DNA of 64,000 nt from Sipunculus nudus (taxonomy: Eukaryota; Annelida; Sipuncula; Golfingiida; Sipunculidae): the NCBI GenBank assembly GCA_026874595.1, contig CM049322.1, positions 59,710,886 to 59,774,885 of the forward strand. The letters are read 5' to 3'. Positions 1 through 10,594 of the stretch are shown piece after piece (the stretch's first letter is position 1; every line of letters begins with the position of its first letter). The notes beneath the pieces are model-generated. The model did no database searches. It was given only the letters and a program-made list of their open reading frames with translations, and had not been told where the DNA came from. Both the position numbers and the translations under genes were made by a program.

Positions 1-456
1 GTCCTCATACCCGCAGTTTAAACTCAAATGTTTCAGTGCTACCACGTAGTCCGCAATACCCTCGCCTGCCTTTTGGTCACGTTTTATGAATTTACGTCTT
101 CCGGCAACAACAATAGGGGGCGCCTTCAAATGTCGCCTCATAATTGCTTTCAGTTCTGCGAAAGTCTTTGAATTTGGCTTAGCTGGTGAGACCAAGTCTC
201 TTATGACTCCGTAATTTTTCGTACCTAGGGAGTGTAGGAAAAGGGCGATTACCTGCGGATTGCTTTCACTGTCCAATGTGAACCCCTGCGCCACGAGGTA
301 TAGCTCAAAACGTTCTACGTAACAATCCCAGTCCTCCACTCCGTCTAAGTAACACGGTGCCATACCTTGGCTCGGCTGCAAAAAGCGCTGTTGAGCTGGC
401 CCGGGCGTCAATTGCGTCCCTACCGTTTGTTCTGGTTCAGAATTCTCCATCTTCAT
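1..456 (-). CDS. Ty3/Gypsy-type retrotransposon Gag, N-terminal part (runs off left edge)
   Basis: An uninterrupted minus-strand frame of 152 codons starts at an ATG at 456 (a second in-frame ATG lies two codons later) and is open at the window edge. The protein has a Gln/Pro-rich start, then residues such as YLDGVEDWDCYVERFELYL, a helical middle with FAELKAIMRRHL, and GEGIADYVVALKHLSLNCGY. This is the pattern of capsid-region Gag proteins of Ty3/Gypsy retrotransposons (E-x-I-x-D-Y/F-V-x-A-L-x-x-L). Gag would package element RNA in cytoplasmic particles. No pol is visible because the element continues to the left. It lies downstream of the last visible exon of Ig gene A, on the same strand, so it may sit in an intron of that gene. 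Intactness over 152 codons suggests a fairly young copy. The family call is confident; the start codon is less certain. Confidence 0.8.
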   Translation of the reverse strand, partial: MKMENSEPEQTVGTQLTPGPAQQRFLQPSQGMAPCYLDGVEDWDCYVERFELYLVAQGFTLDSESNPQVIALFLHSLGTKNYGVIRDLVSPAKPNSKTFAELKAIMRRHLKAPPIVVAGRRKFIKRDQKAGEGIADYVVALKHLSLNCGYED

Positions 457-657
457 CGCCAGACTGTCGGGTATTTGGAGGATTTTGAGGTGCCGTTGCA
501 AATAAAACACGCACAAATATGGAGGACAACTGAACAACTTTATTCCAGCCATATCACTCGTACATATCATAGGGCGAGCCGCCGCACCACTACTAAGTCC
601 GCTGAAATATAGTTCCACTAGATACCTCGACACATTACTTAATACGAATACACATCG

Positions 658-790
658 CAACCAAGACAACATACAGTGTTCAACCAAGACAACATACAGT
701 GTTCAACCAAGACAACATACAGTGTTCAACCAAGACAACATACAGTGTTCAACCAAGACAACATACAGTGTTCAACCAAGACAACATACA
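658..790. repeat. 23-bp tandem repeat, about 6 copies
   Basis: The unit CAACCAAGACAACATACAG followed by TGTT recurs at an exact 23-bp period from 658 (copies begin at 658, 681, 704, 727, 750 and 773; the last is partial). Copies are almost identical, so the array is young. It lies about 200 bp upstream of the Gag start on the Gag-coding strand, so it may belong to the leader or LTR of that element, but LTR ends could not be placed. The short open frames across it are a by-product of the repeat. Confidence 0.9.
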
Positions 791-961
791 TTGGAAACTT
801 TCTGAAAATATCCCGTCTTATAAAACCACCTGTCTATTTAGACCATCCCTGGGTGAACTAAAAGCATTCATACTGGTTATAACTGACCTGTCTAATATAG
901 CCATCTCTGGATAAAGACCACTTTTGGGGGGTCCCATGGGTTTCACTCTATATACTTTACA
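791..961. other. Non-coding spacer
   Basis: Between the 23-bp array and the first hairpin-family element there are short fragments reminiscent of 'gacctgtctaa...aaagaccactttt' repeats. I see no coding or RNA signal. Confidence 0.4.
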
Positions 962-3900
962 AACAAGGGACCCATGGGTCACGGCACTCAGCTGATTTTG
1001 ACAGTTATAACTGCATCACCATAGATTTTTTGAAGTTGAAATAAAAGTACCATCCTCAGTGCTCAGGAACTAGGGTTCAATGACTTGGGGGGGGGGGGGG
1101 GGGAAGAGTTACAACACCTTTGCATATAAATACAGAATAGGGAATTTAATTCAATGGTGCTTACAGGGACTGGTGGGAGTTAAAGCACCTCTACATATAC
1201 ATAAAGGATAAAATTTAATTTAAATGAAATTATTTTTCATAAAAAATAACTTTAATTTCCATTCTACTGAGACAGGAAAATAATGAACAAATATTAACAT
1301 CAGATCCTATTTTTTCTTTTGTTAAGTCTTTTTTTTATGTTTATAAATTTTACTATATATTAACAGTATATCATATATATCTGAATATTTAAATTGATTC
1401 ACAAACCAAATTGCATCAACATTTATACTTAATTTAGTCAGGTAACATCATATTATGCACACAAAAAAATTTCTTTTTTTTTATAAAATATATTTTTTTA
1501 AATTTGCAAAGCAATAAATATATGAAAATAAAACTCCCGATTTCACAATTTTAAATTGCACCTTTATTTATTGATGATTTTTTTCATATATTATCAAATT
1601 ATGCCTACTGATGGGTTAAATGATATTTTGTTTAATTATTTAAAAGGAAATAATTTCTTAAAAATGCTACATCTGAACAACATGGCATCTCTTGGATTAC
1701 TTCTTGAATTAAAATTTCAAGAAAAGTTGTGCACATTGGATCAAAAACAGCTTTACATTTAAAGAAAAACAGTTGACAATAACAAACCATGTATTGCAAT
1801 ATAATTGGTGATGGTGGTGGTGGTGGGGGCCGGGGGGGGGGGTGGGGGGTGTTAGGATTGGGCCCATGAGAATAAGTGTATGTTTATTACAGCAGGGGTG
1901 TTCTGCCAGTGCTGCATCACTAATAAGGTTACCTAGGCAAGGCTGTAGTGAGCAAGAGTGGGGTCTTGGATATACAAAATGCAAGTACATTAGAGCATCT
2001 GAAAACTTCAATAATTATAATAATTATTTACCTTTTACTTTCAAAATTCGGAATTCAACAGATTAAATCCACATGTTTCCCAGCCATGAAAAATTAATTC
2101 AATAAACATATGAGAAACAAGGGACCTATGGGTCACGGCGCTCAGCTGTTATATAAGATAAAAAAAATATGATTTTAAAATGAGGCACATGCTGGTTTTG
2201 TGTGGAAATAAATGTAAGCTGTATTATGAGTTGTTAGTGTTAAGCTTATGTATGATTTTGATAGTTTCTTTGGAGACAGGGAAGAGATTGATTTCATTCA
2301 TTTTATTAACAAATGGAGTGCCACTGTCATACAGATTTTGACTTGGCCATATAACTGATAAGCAGCACATATAAGATAAAGAGTTTAACTATTTATTAAA
2401 ATTTAATAACAAATATTGTGCCAAATATAATTTTTATTAAAAATAATAAGAGAATCATATGATTTTTTTAATAAAATATAACTGAAATGATTATTAAAAT
2501 AATATTATAGAATATATTCATGAATGCATTCATGAATACATTTTGAAAGTATTTGCACTGGTATTCAAATACTTTCATTTTTACCTGAATTCCCATTCTT
2601 ATGCAAGAAATTTTATAATGGCATGTCTGGTATTTATTCAGTTTTAGCCAAACAATGATGTTGAGAATCCAGAATATAAACAAAGGACCCATGGGTCAAG
2701 ACAACCAGCTTAAGTTTGAAATTTTTGCAAATGCAAAATATGAAAAATATTCTATTGTAATGTTTTTTATTTATATAAGCATATGAGAAGCTATGAGAAA
2801 AGGGCCCTCCTACTTGGTTATAGTAAAGTTCTTAATATATGATTGCAAACTAATACTCTGACAAGATTGTCATGAAGAAAAACAGTAAAAGTTTTGAGAT
2901 ACTGTGATGCATATGAAAACTTTGCAGATGGACAGGCAAGTTGACAGAATGGACTAATACCTTCATTTCCCTTTCAAGGGAATAATGCATTTAAGTTCAT
3001 ATATAACATCATGGCATCTACAAAATTATTCCTTGAATCCCTATTAAAACGTTTTGCACATTGGAGTTTTCAGTACATGCTTAATTTTATTCACCGAAAT
3101 AAAATAAAAGATTCAGTACATTTGATAAAATAAAAACATCTTTTCAAATAAAGTATACACACTGTTGGTTGAATGAGGGACAAACAATATAATTATGCTA
3201 ATTACAATCTCAGCTATAATTAATTACTGGAATTAATAGTCAATTTTACACCAGGTGAAGTTTTACTCTTCTGAAGTAAAGCATTACTTATCTGATGAAC
3301 ATCCACACTTTCATAGCAATACATCACTTTGTGGACACAATTAAATGTGCACTTTAATCATTGTAACCCTGGTGGTACAATACAAAATCTAAAATGTAGC
3401 ATGTCCAAGAATAAAATAAAATACAGAAAATTATAACATTCATCTAGTTTATGCACCAGCTGGGGGGGGGGGGTGAGTGCAGGGCAGGGCAGAGGGGAAG
3501 CCTGCTAGTAGTGGCCAAGCTGGGCCGAGGCAAGCTGCCTGGGGTGGGTTACATAATGCAAGTGAAGGCTGTACTACTAGGTGGGCCAGATGTAAACAAC
3601 ACTTGACATGGTGTATGAAAACTTGAATAAAAGCTACTCTTCTCAAACAATTTCTTTGAAATTTCAGATTTTAAAAGATTAAATCCTTTTGTATATATGC
3701 TGTGAAAATAAAAACAACAGTACATACAGGGAAAAAATGTGCCACTGCCAAATTTGGAAAAAAATTTAAGGTATTGATTTTTAATTTATGCTAATAACTT
3801 GAACAATTTGCAAAATTCAGATCTAATTTTGGGTAAACAATTGAATCTTGATTAAATAAAGTTATATTCCTGAAAAAAAGTCTCCAGCTTCAGCAATTCT

Positions 3901-4932
3901 CATGTTAAGTGAGCAAATATATTTCCTGATTTTTAAAAAATTGCATTATATTTGGGCCTATAACTTCAAAATAATACCCAATACTGACCTAATTTTTGGT
4001 ATGTGCACAGAAAATGTATGGAAGAATATAAATACTAAATCTGATCAAAAACAGATCAGTGGTTTTGATATTAGGCAGCCTTGAAGTGTAACAATGGCTT
4101 TTTTTATGGAAAACGGAGGTTTTTCCTTAATATCTCGAAGGAACGAAGATCTAATGACCCAATTTTTTGTATGGTAGGAGATTTTGGGGACATCTAATGG
4201 TATGCAGAATTTTGGATTCGTAGGTCCAACAGTTTTAAAACGTGCCCTGTTAACGGACAGCCGGCCGGACAGACGGACAAAGGACAAAGGACCACGACTA
4301 TAGCTCAGATGACTTATAGTCAGCTGAGCTAAAAAACGTGCCATGGTCAAATTTGGGCAAAATTAAAGTTACCAATTTTATATTTTTTGCTAATATGTTA
4401 AAAATTTAAAAGATTTTGATCTAATTTTGGGTATACAATTAAATTTTGATTAATTAAAGTTATATTATTGAAAAAAGTCCCTAGCTTTAACATTTTTTAA
4501 GTGTTAAGTGACCAAATATTTTTCCTGATTTTTTACAAAGTGTAATATGTTTGGGCCCATAACTTTTTAAAATTATATAATACAGACCTAATTTCTGGCA
4601 TGTACATAGGAACTATACAGAGGAATATTAATGGTAAATCTGAGGAAAAAACAGATGAGTGGTTTTGATATTTGGCAGTCCTGAAGTGTGAAAATAGGTT
4701 TTTAATTTAAAAAATTGAGGTTTTTCCTTAATTTCTCAAAGGAACAAAGTAACAAAGACCCAGTTTTCGGCCTGGTAGGAGATCTTTGGGACATCTAACA
4801 TTATGCCGAATTTAGGATTCCTAGGTCTTACGGTTTCAAAACATGCCACATCTACAGACGTACAGACAGACGGACGGACGATGGACAGTGGACCACGACT
4901 ATAGCTCAGATGACTTATAGTCAGCTTAGCTA
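962..4932 (-). mobile_element. Hairpin-family (Helentron-like) element E1, composite, reverse orientation
   Basis: The left edge reads AACAAGGGACCCATGGGTCA, the reverse of the family's palindromic 3' end. The right edge is the reverse of the hairpin end, with a GGACGGACGA-type tract just inside it at about 4856-4890. Additional internal ends (palindrome side at 2116 and about 2680; hairpin side at 4331) show that it is a stack of two or more copies. Its right part is closely related to the 4-kb element at 51735-55739, including the shared stretch around a poly-G/C run (3464-3473 here). It contains homopolymer G (1088-1104) and GGT-rich tracts (1811-1850). No intact ORF is recognisable. It occupies DNA downstream of gene A exon 5, probably an intron. 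Confidence 0.75.
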
Positions 4933-4967
4933 AAAAGTTAAAACACTATGTAGAGTCTGGGACTTAC

Positions 4968-5079
4968 ATTTCACTTTGAGCTCAATGTCGTTATAATCCA
5001 TTCCAATTGTGTTCTCATACTTGCATCGGTAGCGCCCTCTGTCTTCTGGCTTGGCATTAGTCCACTTTAACCTGGGTCC
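4968..5079 (-). CDS. Gene A coding exon 5: second half of Ig domain 2
   Basis: Acceptor ATATCAACCAG precedes GGACCCAGG and donor GTAAGTCC follows the final T (phase 1). It encodes residues 188-224, including the Ig signature DRGRYRCKYENTIG with Cys206. Unlike the matching gene B exon (202 bp), it stops right after Ig2 and does not enter a third domain. Confidence 0.88.
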
Positions 5080-8000
5080 CTGGTTGATATAAAAAATACA
5101 TTCTAGTTTATAATCACATGTAACACAACCGCAAGTCTGTATCTCAGTAAGCTTGAGATATCAACTTGAAGAGCTCCTAAGCTGACTTTAGTGCTAAGCT
5201 TGAGATATTACCTTAAAGAGCTCCTAAGCTGACTTTAGTGCTGAGCTTGAGATATTACCTTAAAGAGCTCTTAAGCTGACTTTACAACTAAGCTTGAGAT
5301 ATTACCTTAAAGAGCTCCTAAGCTGACTGTACCACTAAGCTTGAGATATTACCTTAAAGAGCTCCTAAGCTGACTGTACCACTAAGCTTGAGATATTACC
5401 TTAAAGAGCTCCTAAGCTGACTTTAGAGCTAAGCTTGAGATATTACCTTAAAGAGCTCCTAAGCTGACTGTACCACTAAGCTTGAGATATAACCTTAAAG
5501 AGCTCCTAAGCTGACTTAAGTGCTAAACTATAGATATTACCTTAAAGAGCTCCTACGCTGACTTTACAACTAAGCTTGAGATATTACCTTAAAGAGCTCC
5601 TAAGCTGACTGTACCACTAAGCTTGAGATATTACCTTAAAGAGCTCCTAAGCTGACTGTACCACTAAGCTTGAGATATTACCTTAAAGAGCTCCTAAGCT
5701 GACTTTAGTGCTAAGCTTGAGATATTACCTTAAAGAGCTCCTAAGCTGACTGTACCACTAAGCTTGAGATATAACCTTAAAGAGCTCCTAAGCTGACTTT
5801 AGTGCTAAGCTATAGATATTACCTTAAAGAGCTCCTACGCTGAATTTACAACTAAGCTTGAGATATTACCTTAAAGAGCTCCTAAGCTGACTGTACCACT
5901 AAGCTTGAGATATTACCTTAAAGAGCTCCTAAGCTGACTGTACCACTAAGCTTGAGATATTACCTTAAAGAGCTCCTAAGCTGACTTTACAACAATGCTT
6001 GAGTAATTACCTTGAAGATTTCCTTGCCTATGGGGAGCACCTGGTTACCCATCCTGACCCATGTCACGACTGGCTGCGGCAGACCGGCCGCCTCACACAC
6101 CAGCTCCACCCGGTCTCCTGACTGTACAGTCATGTCTGGACTCACTTCTTTCAGGTATGGGAAAACTGGAAAAAATAAGCCAAATATAGTTACATGAAAG
6201 AGAACCATCAAATATAAACAGTTACCCAACAGGGATTTTAACAATTAGGAATCTATGAGATTCTCAGTGGTTTATTTTTAGGATGAAAGGAAAATGGAGA
6301 AAATCAGAATTTTACAAACAAGTCCATTCACTTTAGACATATTCTTTCAGAATACTGGGCTTATGTTAAAGCTATCAGTACAGTGTAATTGGCTGACCAC
6401 TGTCAGATTAAGGCTAGACTATCCAGAGAAACGTTAATATCAGCTGTCAACCCAAGTCATATGTCATTATTTATTAATGTTTATTGTTCTTTTTATGACC
6501 AGATGGTCTGTTGATTTGTTTAGTTACCTACACATGGTGGCATTAAAGCCAAAGTAATACCTTTTAACTTCATTTGTCTTTCAATATCTTTAAACACTCA
6601 ATCTTCACTGTAATGGTTTCAATGGATACAGACTAAGAATTATTTTAAAATATAAAATAAAATATTATATCTGTTGTAACAGTTTCAGTGAGCTGGTATC
6701 TATTTTCTCATTTATTTGTAAATTCTGTCAAGCTGAGTTCACATTCCTACATGGCCTCAGATATTTACCAGAATTTTGTGGAGTGCTACATAACCTTGAC
6801 CTTCAATCAGATGTTGTGATCATATTTAATGACATTTATTTGTTGAAATATACACTGGCTTTAATACTGTATACAGCTCGAATCACAAGCAATTTCCTAG
6901 TATGTTTATAAATAGTAAATTAAATGATAAATATATTAATTATAATAGATATTAAATTATATATTATATATTATGTTTCATTTAGGGTAAACATCATAAA
7001 ATAATTAAGCAAAACAATATGTTTCCTTGATAAATATGGCAGTGATGAAGAAATGCAGAAGAGAAAAAAGAAGTGTGTTTATTATGTCATCTTAGGGTAT
7101 AAATATGGCTTACATCAGAGGTTCTGAGCTCAAACAGACTGATTATGTTGCTTCCTGCTTTTAGCTGCTGTTAATCAATCATTGTTATTTAAGTCCTGAA
7201 TGAACTGTCCACTACTTACAGACAGTTATTATATACATATACTTACTCATAACGTAGACCGTAATTGTTTCTTGAATCTTAACTTCCAGTGTCGTCTGGA
7301 CGAAACATGTGTAATGTGCGGTGTCGTTGACCTGAGCCGATCTCAGACGTAGACGCCATGTGTACACCGTAGGTTTCTCTATACTAAATTTGATGTTGTC
7401 CTCGACAGCTTTGTCTGTAGAGATTTTCACGGGCGAAGCGTTAGGAGGTGAAACGGCAGTTTTATGCCAGCGAACCTGCAAAAAACAACAGATGATATCT
7501 GATCAACAGGATAGACTGAAAATGCATCAAGCTATACAGGTTTTACTATCAAATACTGAAAATATATAAAATATAAAATGAAATTTGCATGAATAGCAAT
7601 CCATACAATCCATATGATTATGGGATTTTAAGCAATAGTTACAAAGCAGTCTGACAATGGCATAAAAATAATATATGCAAAATATATGCGAGCACTACTG
7701 TGAAATATTTAGTTCATTCTGTGCAAGTATTAATACAGTTTATTGCTCATATTTGTTTATGAATGTCTGCCATTTTGTGTATAAGTTTTGGTTCATTATT
7801 AATTACTAGAATTTCTGCCATTTTGTGTATAATTATTTGTTCAATATTTATTACACAAATCTCTGCCATTTTGTGTATAATTATGTGTTCATTATTATTA
7901 CAGGATGGGGAGGGATCAGTGAAAATGGAGTTCTCACCGTGGCACCTTTTGGCAGATTTTCCACTCTACAAGACAGAGTCACATCTTTCCCTCGCTGCAC

Positions 8001-9351
8001 ACGGATTTTACCGTCAGAGTACCTGGCTGGCTCAGTCTCTATGATATTCAGTATAGGATCCTGAGCCCAAGCTGAAAAATAAAATATACATGATGTAACA
8101 GAAATATAAAATATACATGATGTAACAGAAATATAAAATATACATGACGTACCAAAATAATAAAAAATACATGATGTACCAGAAATATAAAATATACATG
8201 GTGTACCAGAAACATAAAATAAACAATGTACCAGAAAAATAAAATATACATGATGTACCAGAAAAATAAAATATACATCATGTATCAGAAAAAATAAAAT
8301 ATACATCATGTACCAGAAAAATAAAATATACATCATGTATCTGAACATATTATATTCAATATTGTATAAAACTTTATTTTTCATTGTATTAAATGTGTCA
8401 ACTTTATGTTTCCATGAAAGTGAACAGTATGTGTTGTTGCAAGTATATAAATACATACACTCACACATTTACATACATATATATGTATATATTGTTTTTT
8501 CTCAAAATCAGTGATGGTCAATGAACAGCAGGTAAAAATGACTTCAGCTCAAATTCACTTGTTAACCTTTAATTTCCATCCAGAAACCTGGATCTACACA
8601 TGTAAAGAATAAGGCAGTAAATAACCAAAAACTATCTATCTCCAAATGTGTACAATATATCACTGCTTATACTTTTTATTACAGATAATTTTTTAATCTA
8701 TGTCTGGCTTTTTATTTTTTAAAACTGAATTGGTCAGATTCTAATCTGATTAACACTGGCTTATTTTTTATTAATCACAAATCTTGAATCTAAATCCTTT
8801 TCTATAAATCACAACCAGCCTAATACTCCCCCATCAACTAAGTAACATTTATCTAAATTTTACCATTTAACAAAATATATCAAGTTTATAACATTATTTA
8901 AATAAAAAAAGGTTTTATATAAACATTCTTTTATCGTTGAGTTTTTCTGAGAGGTCTTGGGTTTTCACAATAACGTTATGTTGGGTAAAATCACATCTAG
9001 TAGACCTAACAATAATATTTTTTTTCTATTTTTCCATATAGGTACAACTAAAAAGAAGATATAATTAGACAATGGGGGATTTTCCTTAACAGCATGTACG
9101 TGACCGGAATTTAAATTAAACTGTATCGGAGCGTCAACGTTTTTTAACTGTAATCATTACCCGATTCAGCATCAGTGAGAACAATAATCAGGCATGTACA
9201 CCCGAGTTACCTGGATTCGGATGAGAGTGTTAATCTGCCCTACCTGGCAGGTCAACAAGTTAGTGATTGTAGCTGTCACATTAACACTCTTATCTCTGAT
9301 GTACTCACCACATGTCAAAAGGCAGCATAAAACCCAGGTCCTCAGCCCCAT
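4968..9351 (-). CDS. Ig gene A: lachesin/IgLON-like secreted or membrane Ig protein, 5 coding exons, 3' end outside window
   Basis: Spliced model on the minus strand: exons 9351-9309, 8071-7938, 7475-7247, 6165-6011 and 5079-4968, all with GT-AG borders and phases 1,0,1,0,1, giving 224 codons plus one base. The ATG has A at -3 and G at +4. Residues 1-17 are a signal peptide (MGLRTWVLCCLLTC start). Ig domain 1 uses Cys49, Trp62 and Cys116 (AHYTC). Ig domain 2 uses Cys159, Trp171 (VTWVR) and Cys206 (GRYRC). N-glycosylation sequons are seen at Asn71 and Asn109. In lachesin and IgLON proteins a third Ig domain and a GPI signal follow; they are not found in the window. The expected role is cell-surface adhesion or recognition. 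The gene is divergent from gene B with the same splice phases, so the two are probable paralogues. Introns 1, 2 and 4 carry minisatellites at or near splice sites. Confidence 0.9.
5151..6010 (-). repeat. 47-bp minisatellite of 18 units that continues exactly into the exon 4 splice donor
   Basis: The landmark GCTTGAGATAT (with variants) begins at 5151, 5198, 5245, 5292, 5339, 5386, 5433, 5480, 5527, 5574, 5621, 5668, 5715, 5762, 5809, 5856, 5903 and 5950, always 47 bp apart, and the next step (5997) is the start of the real exon 4/intron 4 border. On the sense strand most units read TTTAAG-GTAATAT, the real border reads TTCAAG-GTAATTAC. Units at 5480 and 5762 share a GTTATA variant, and 5527 and 5809 share a CTATAG variant, which indicates a 282-bp (6-unit) higher-order duplication. 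The array fills nearly all of intron 4 of gene A. It has no spacers, so it is not a CRISPR. Confidence 0.97.
6011..6165 (-). CDS. Gene A coding exon 4: first half of Ig domain 2
   Basis: Acceptor TTTTTTCCAG precedes the exon and donor GTAATTAC follows it; the donor is weaker than consensus (T instead of G at +5). It encodes residues 136-187, including VELVCEAAGLPQPVVTWVR with Cys159 and Trp171. Reading through the donor adds eight residues before a stop, so use of a downstream decoy donor would truncate the protein inside Ig2. Confidence 0.92.
6166..7246 (-). other. Gene A intron 3
   Basis: This is about 1.1 kb of AT-rich intron bounded by GTAAGT (at 7246) and TTTTCCAG (at 6166). I see no repeat family, RNA gene or extra Ig exon in it. 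Confidence 0.8.
7247..7475 (-). CDS. Gene A coding exon 3: second half of Ig domain 1
   Basis: Acceptor TTTTTTGCAG and donor GTAAGTAT flank residues 60-135. The exon opens with VRWHK (Trp62, strand C) and contains the signature NDTAHYTC with Cys116. Starting an exon immediately before the V-x-W of Ig1 is the same arrangement as in gene B. Sequons lie at Asn71 and Asn109. Confidence 0.93.
7763..7905. repeat. 48-bp tandem repeat, 3 copies, in gene A intron 2
   Basis: The motif CTGCCATTTTGTGTATAA recurs at 7767, 7815 and 7863, an exact 48-bp period, with the rest of the unit ('ttgttcattattaattac') also shared. The array ends about 30 bp from the exon 2 donor, so exon 2 of gene A is flanked by minisatellites on both sides. 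The short plus-strand frames over it are repeat artefacts. Confidence 0.9.
7938..8071 (-). CDS. Gene A coding exon 2: signal-peptide end and first half of Ig domain 1
   Basis: Acceptor TTTTATTTTTCAG precedes CTTGGGCTCAG; donor GTGAGAAC follows ACG (phase 0). It encodes residues 15-59, from the signal-peptide cleavage region (AWAQD) through VTLSCRVEN with Cys49. The polypyrimidine tract and acceptor form the last unit of the 27-bp repeat just upstream on the sense strand. Confidence 0.93.
8072..8345 (-). repeat. 27-bp minisatellite, about 10 copies, built from the exon 2 acceptor tract
   Basis: On the sense (minus) strand units read like CATGTATATTTTATTTTTCT followed by GGTA. The real acceptor reads the same up to TTTTTCAG. 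Copies lie about every 27 bp (8071, 8098, 8125, 8152, 8179 and so on), with one shortened copy near 8206-8230. In the repeats CAG is replaced by CTG, so polypyrimidine tracts are multiplied but AG acceptors are not. Because 27 is a multiple of three, the array is open in frame with exon 2, giving a long hydrophobic frame (7881-8468). Confidence 0.93.
8346..9308 (-). other. Gene A intron 1, remainder
   Basis: AT-rich intron sequence between the 27-bp array and the donor of exon 1. A short CA/TA-rich patch lies at 8455-8492. Nothing else is recognisable. Confidence 0.7.
9309..9351 (-). CDS. Gene A coding exon 1: signal peptide
   Basis: It encodes MGLRTWVLCCLLTC plus one base, followed by donor GTGAGTAC (phase 1). 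The start context is AAGATGG, with A at -3 and G at +4. Gene B exon 1 is likewise a short signal-peptide exon ending in phase 1. Confidence 0.88.
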
Positions 9352-9949
9352 CTTGTTATCGCACCTGGGTCGTGTCCCACTTTGAAGTATTAATTGGTTT
9401 CGAGCACCTGTGCGCATGCGTACTGCGGATATGAGTAACTTCCGAATATAGTAATGTGGATTTGATATTGGTAGCGTAAACAATTATGTTCCGTCATCGC
9501 CAAATTTGTGGGGGTGGGGAGGTTCAAATCTGCAATAAATTACAGAAATATATAAATTTAAGTATTCGGTGACGGTCTCATATTCCCTATGACAAACGTG
9601 TGACATTATTTGTACTTAATATCCCAATGGCGTATTATATTCTGTTTTTAAAATACATGCCCGTCCAATATGACTTATACAGGTAAATAATGCGTATATT
9701 GTAATACCATTAAGTGAATTCAAAGTAGAGGTCTATTATTTGTAGCTTGCATGTAAACTATATATTTATATAAAAGGCGTGAAGCAAAATTATGAGACCG
9801 TTCATCTATGAAAGTTCTACAAAAATCAAAAGTTAATAAACTTGCTGTTGATATAATGTTCACAAAATCAATAACACATTGTACAGTTATACTTGGTATA
9901 AAAATATATCTAAAATGTTTGACACAAATGATTTTTTATTATAATAAAA

Positions 9950-10080
9950 AGTAGTAGTAGTAGTTGTTGTTGTTGTTGTAGTAGTAGTATATTATTATTA
10001 TTGTTATTGTTATTATTATTATTATTATTGTTGTTGTTGTTGTTGTTGTTTTGTTGTTGTTGTTGTTGTTGTTTTTATTA
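9950..10080. repeat. Compound trinucleotide microsatellite (TAG/TTG/TTA)
   Basis: Runs of GTA, GTT and ATT triplets follow each other over about 130 bp in the intergenic region between genes A and B. Mixed triplets suggest repeated slippage with substitutions. Confidence 0.9.
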
Positions 10081-10198
10081 TTATTTGTGTATTATAGCTA
10101 TACATGTACTCAAGATATGTTTCTAATAATTAAAATGATACAAAATGAAGCATATCCAGGTACACGTACCATCGTACAATTCTACCATCGTGTTACAT

Positions 10199-10230
<32 letters not shown>

Positions 10231-10594
10231 TTAGGAGGTAACCGCCTCCATTTTTATGCTATCAGAATTATAATCTTATTACACAATTTTTCTTGTTTTA
10301 TACCGATAAAAATTATAAAAGGGACATTTTGCGCTTGGTTTCAAATATTTCTATATTCGGAGTGACATTTGTGTTTTCTAATAAATGTTTGATTCACCTG
10401 GAATTCCCAACATGAATACCTGTTGAATGTATCATTCAGAATATTAAAATCTGGTTTAACTGATATGTACATTGGAAAAGATGCAATGAAATAAAAGAAA
10501 TGCGAAGTTATTGGACAACCAAAAACTTATTTGGTAAATTAAAACCCGATGCGAGCTTTGCCCGAATGAGGTCAGCAGAGTGGCAGGCTGAGTG

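Noticed and set aside
448-462. tRNA primer-binding site (TGGCGATGAAG, minus strand) for the Gag element
   Set aside because: It overlaps the Gag start codon and matches tRNA-Arg-type sites only over six bases; too weak.
367-612. 81-codon plus-strand frame
   Set aside because: Antisense shadow of the Gag frame, which has the recognisable protein.
676-914. Two overlapping plus-strand frames (FNQDNIQCSTKTTYSV repeats)
   Set aside because: Products of the 23-bp tandem repeat read in two frames.
1-4967. Third Ig-domain exon of gene A
   Set aside because: Scanned the minus strand for Cys-x-Trp and Y-x-C Ig signatures with phase-1 acceptors; found only mobile-element sequence.
5151-6010. CRISPR-like regular repeat
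   Set aside because: Units are contiguous at 47 bp with no unique spacers, in an intron of an animal gene.
8032-8468. Minus-strand frames rich in Tyr/Ile/Phe (MYILFFWY-type repeats) as genes
   Set aside because: They are translations of the 27-bp minisatellite; no evidence of a separate gene.
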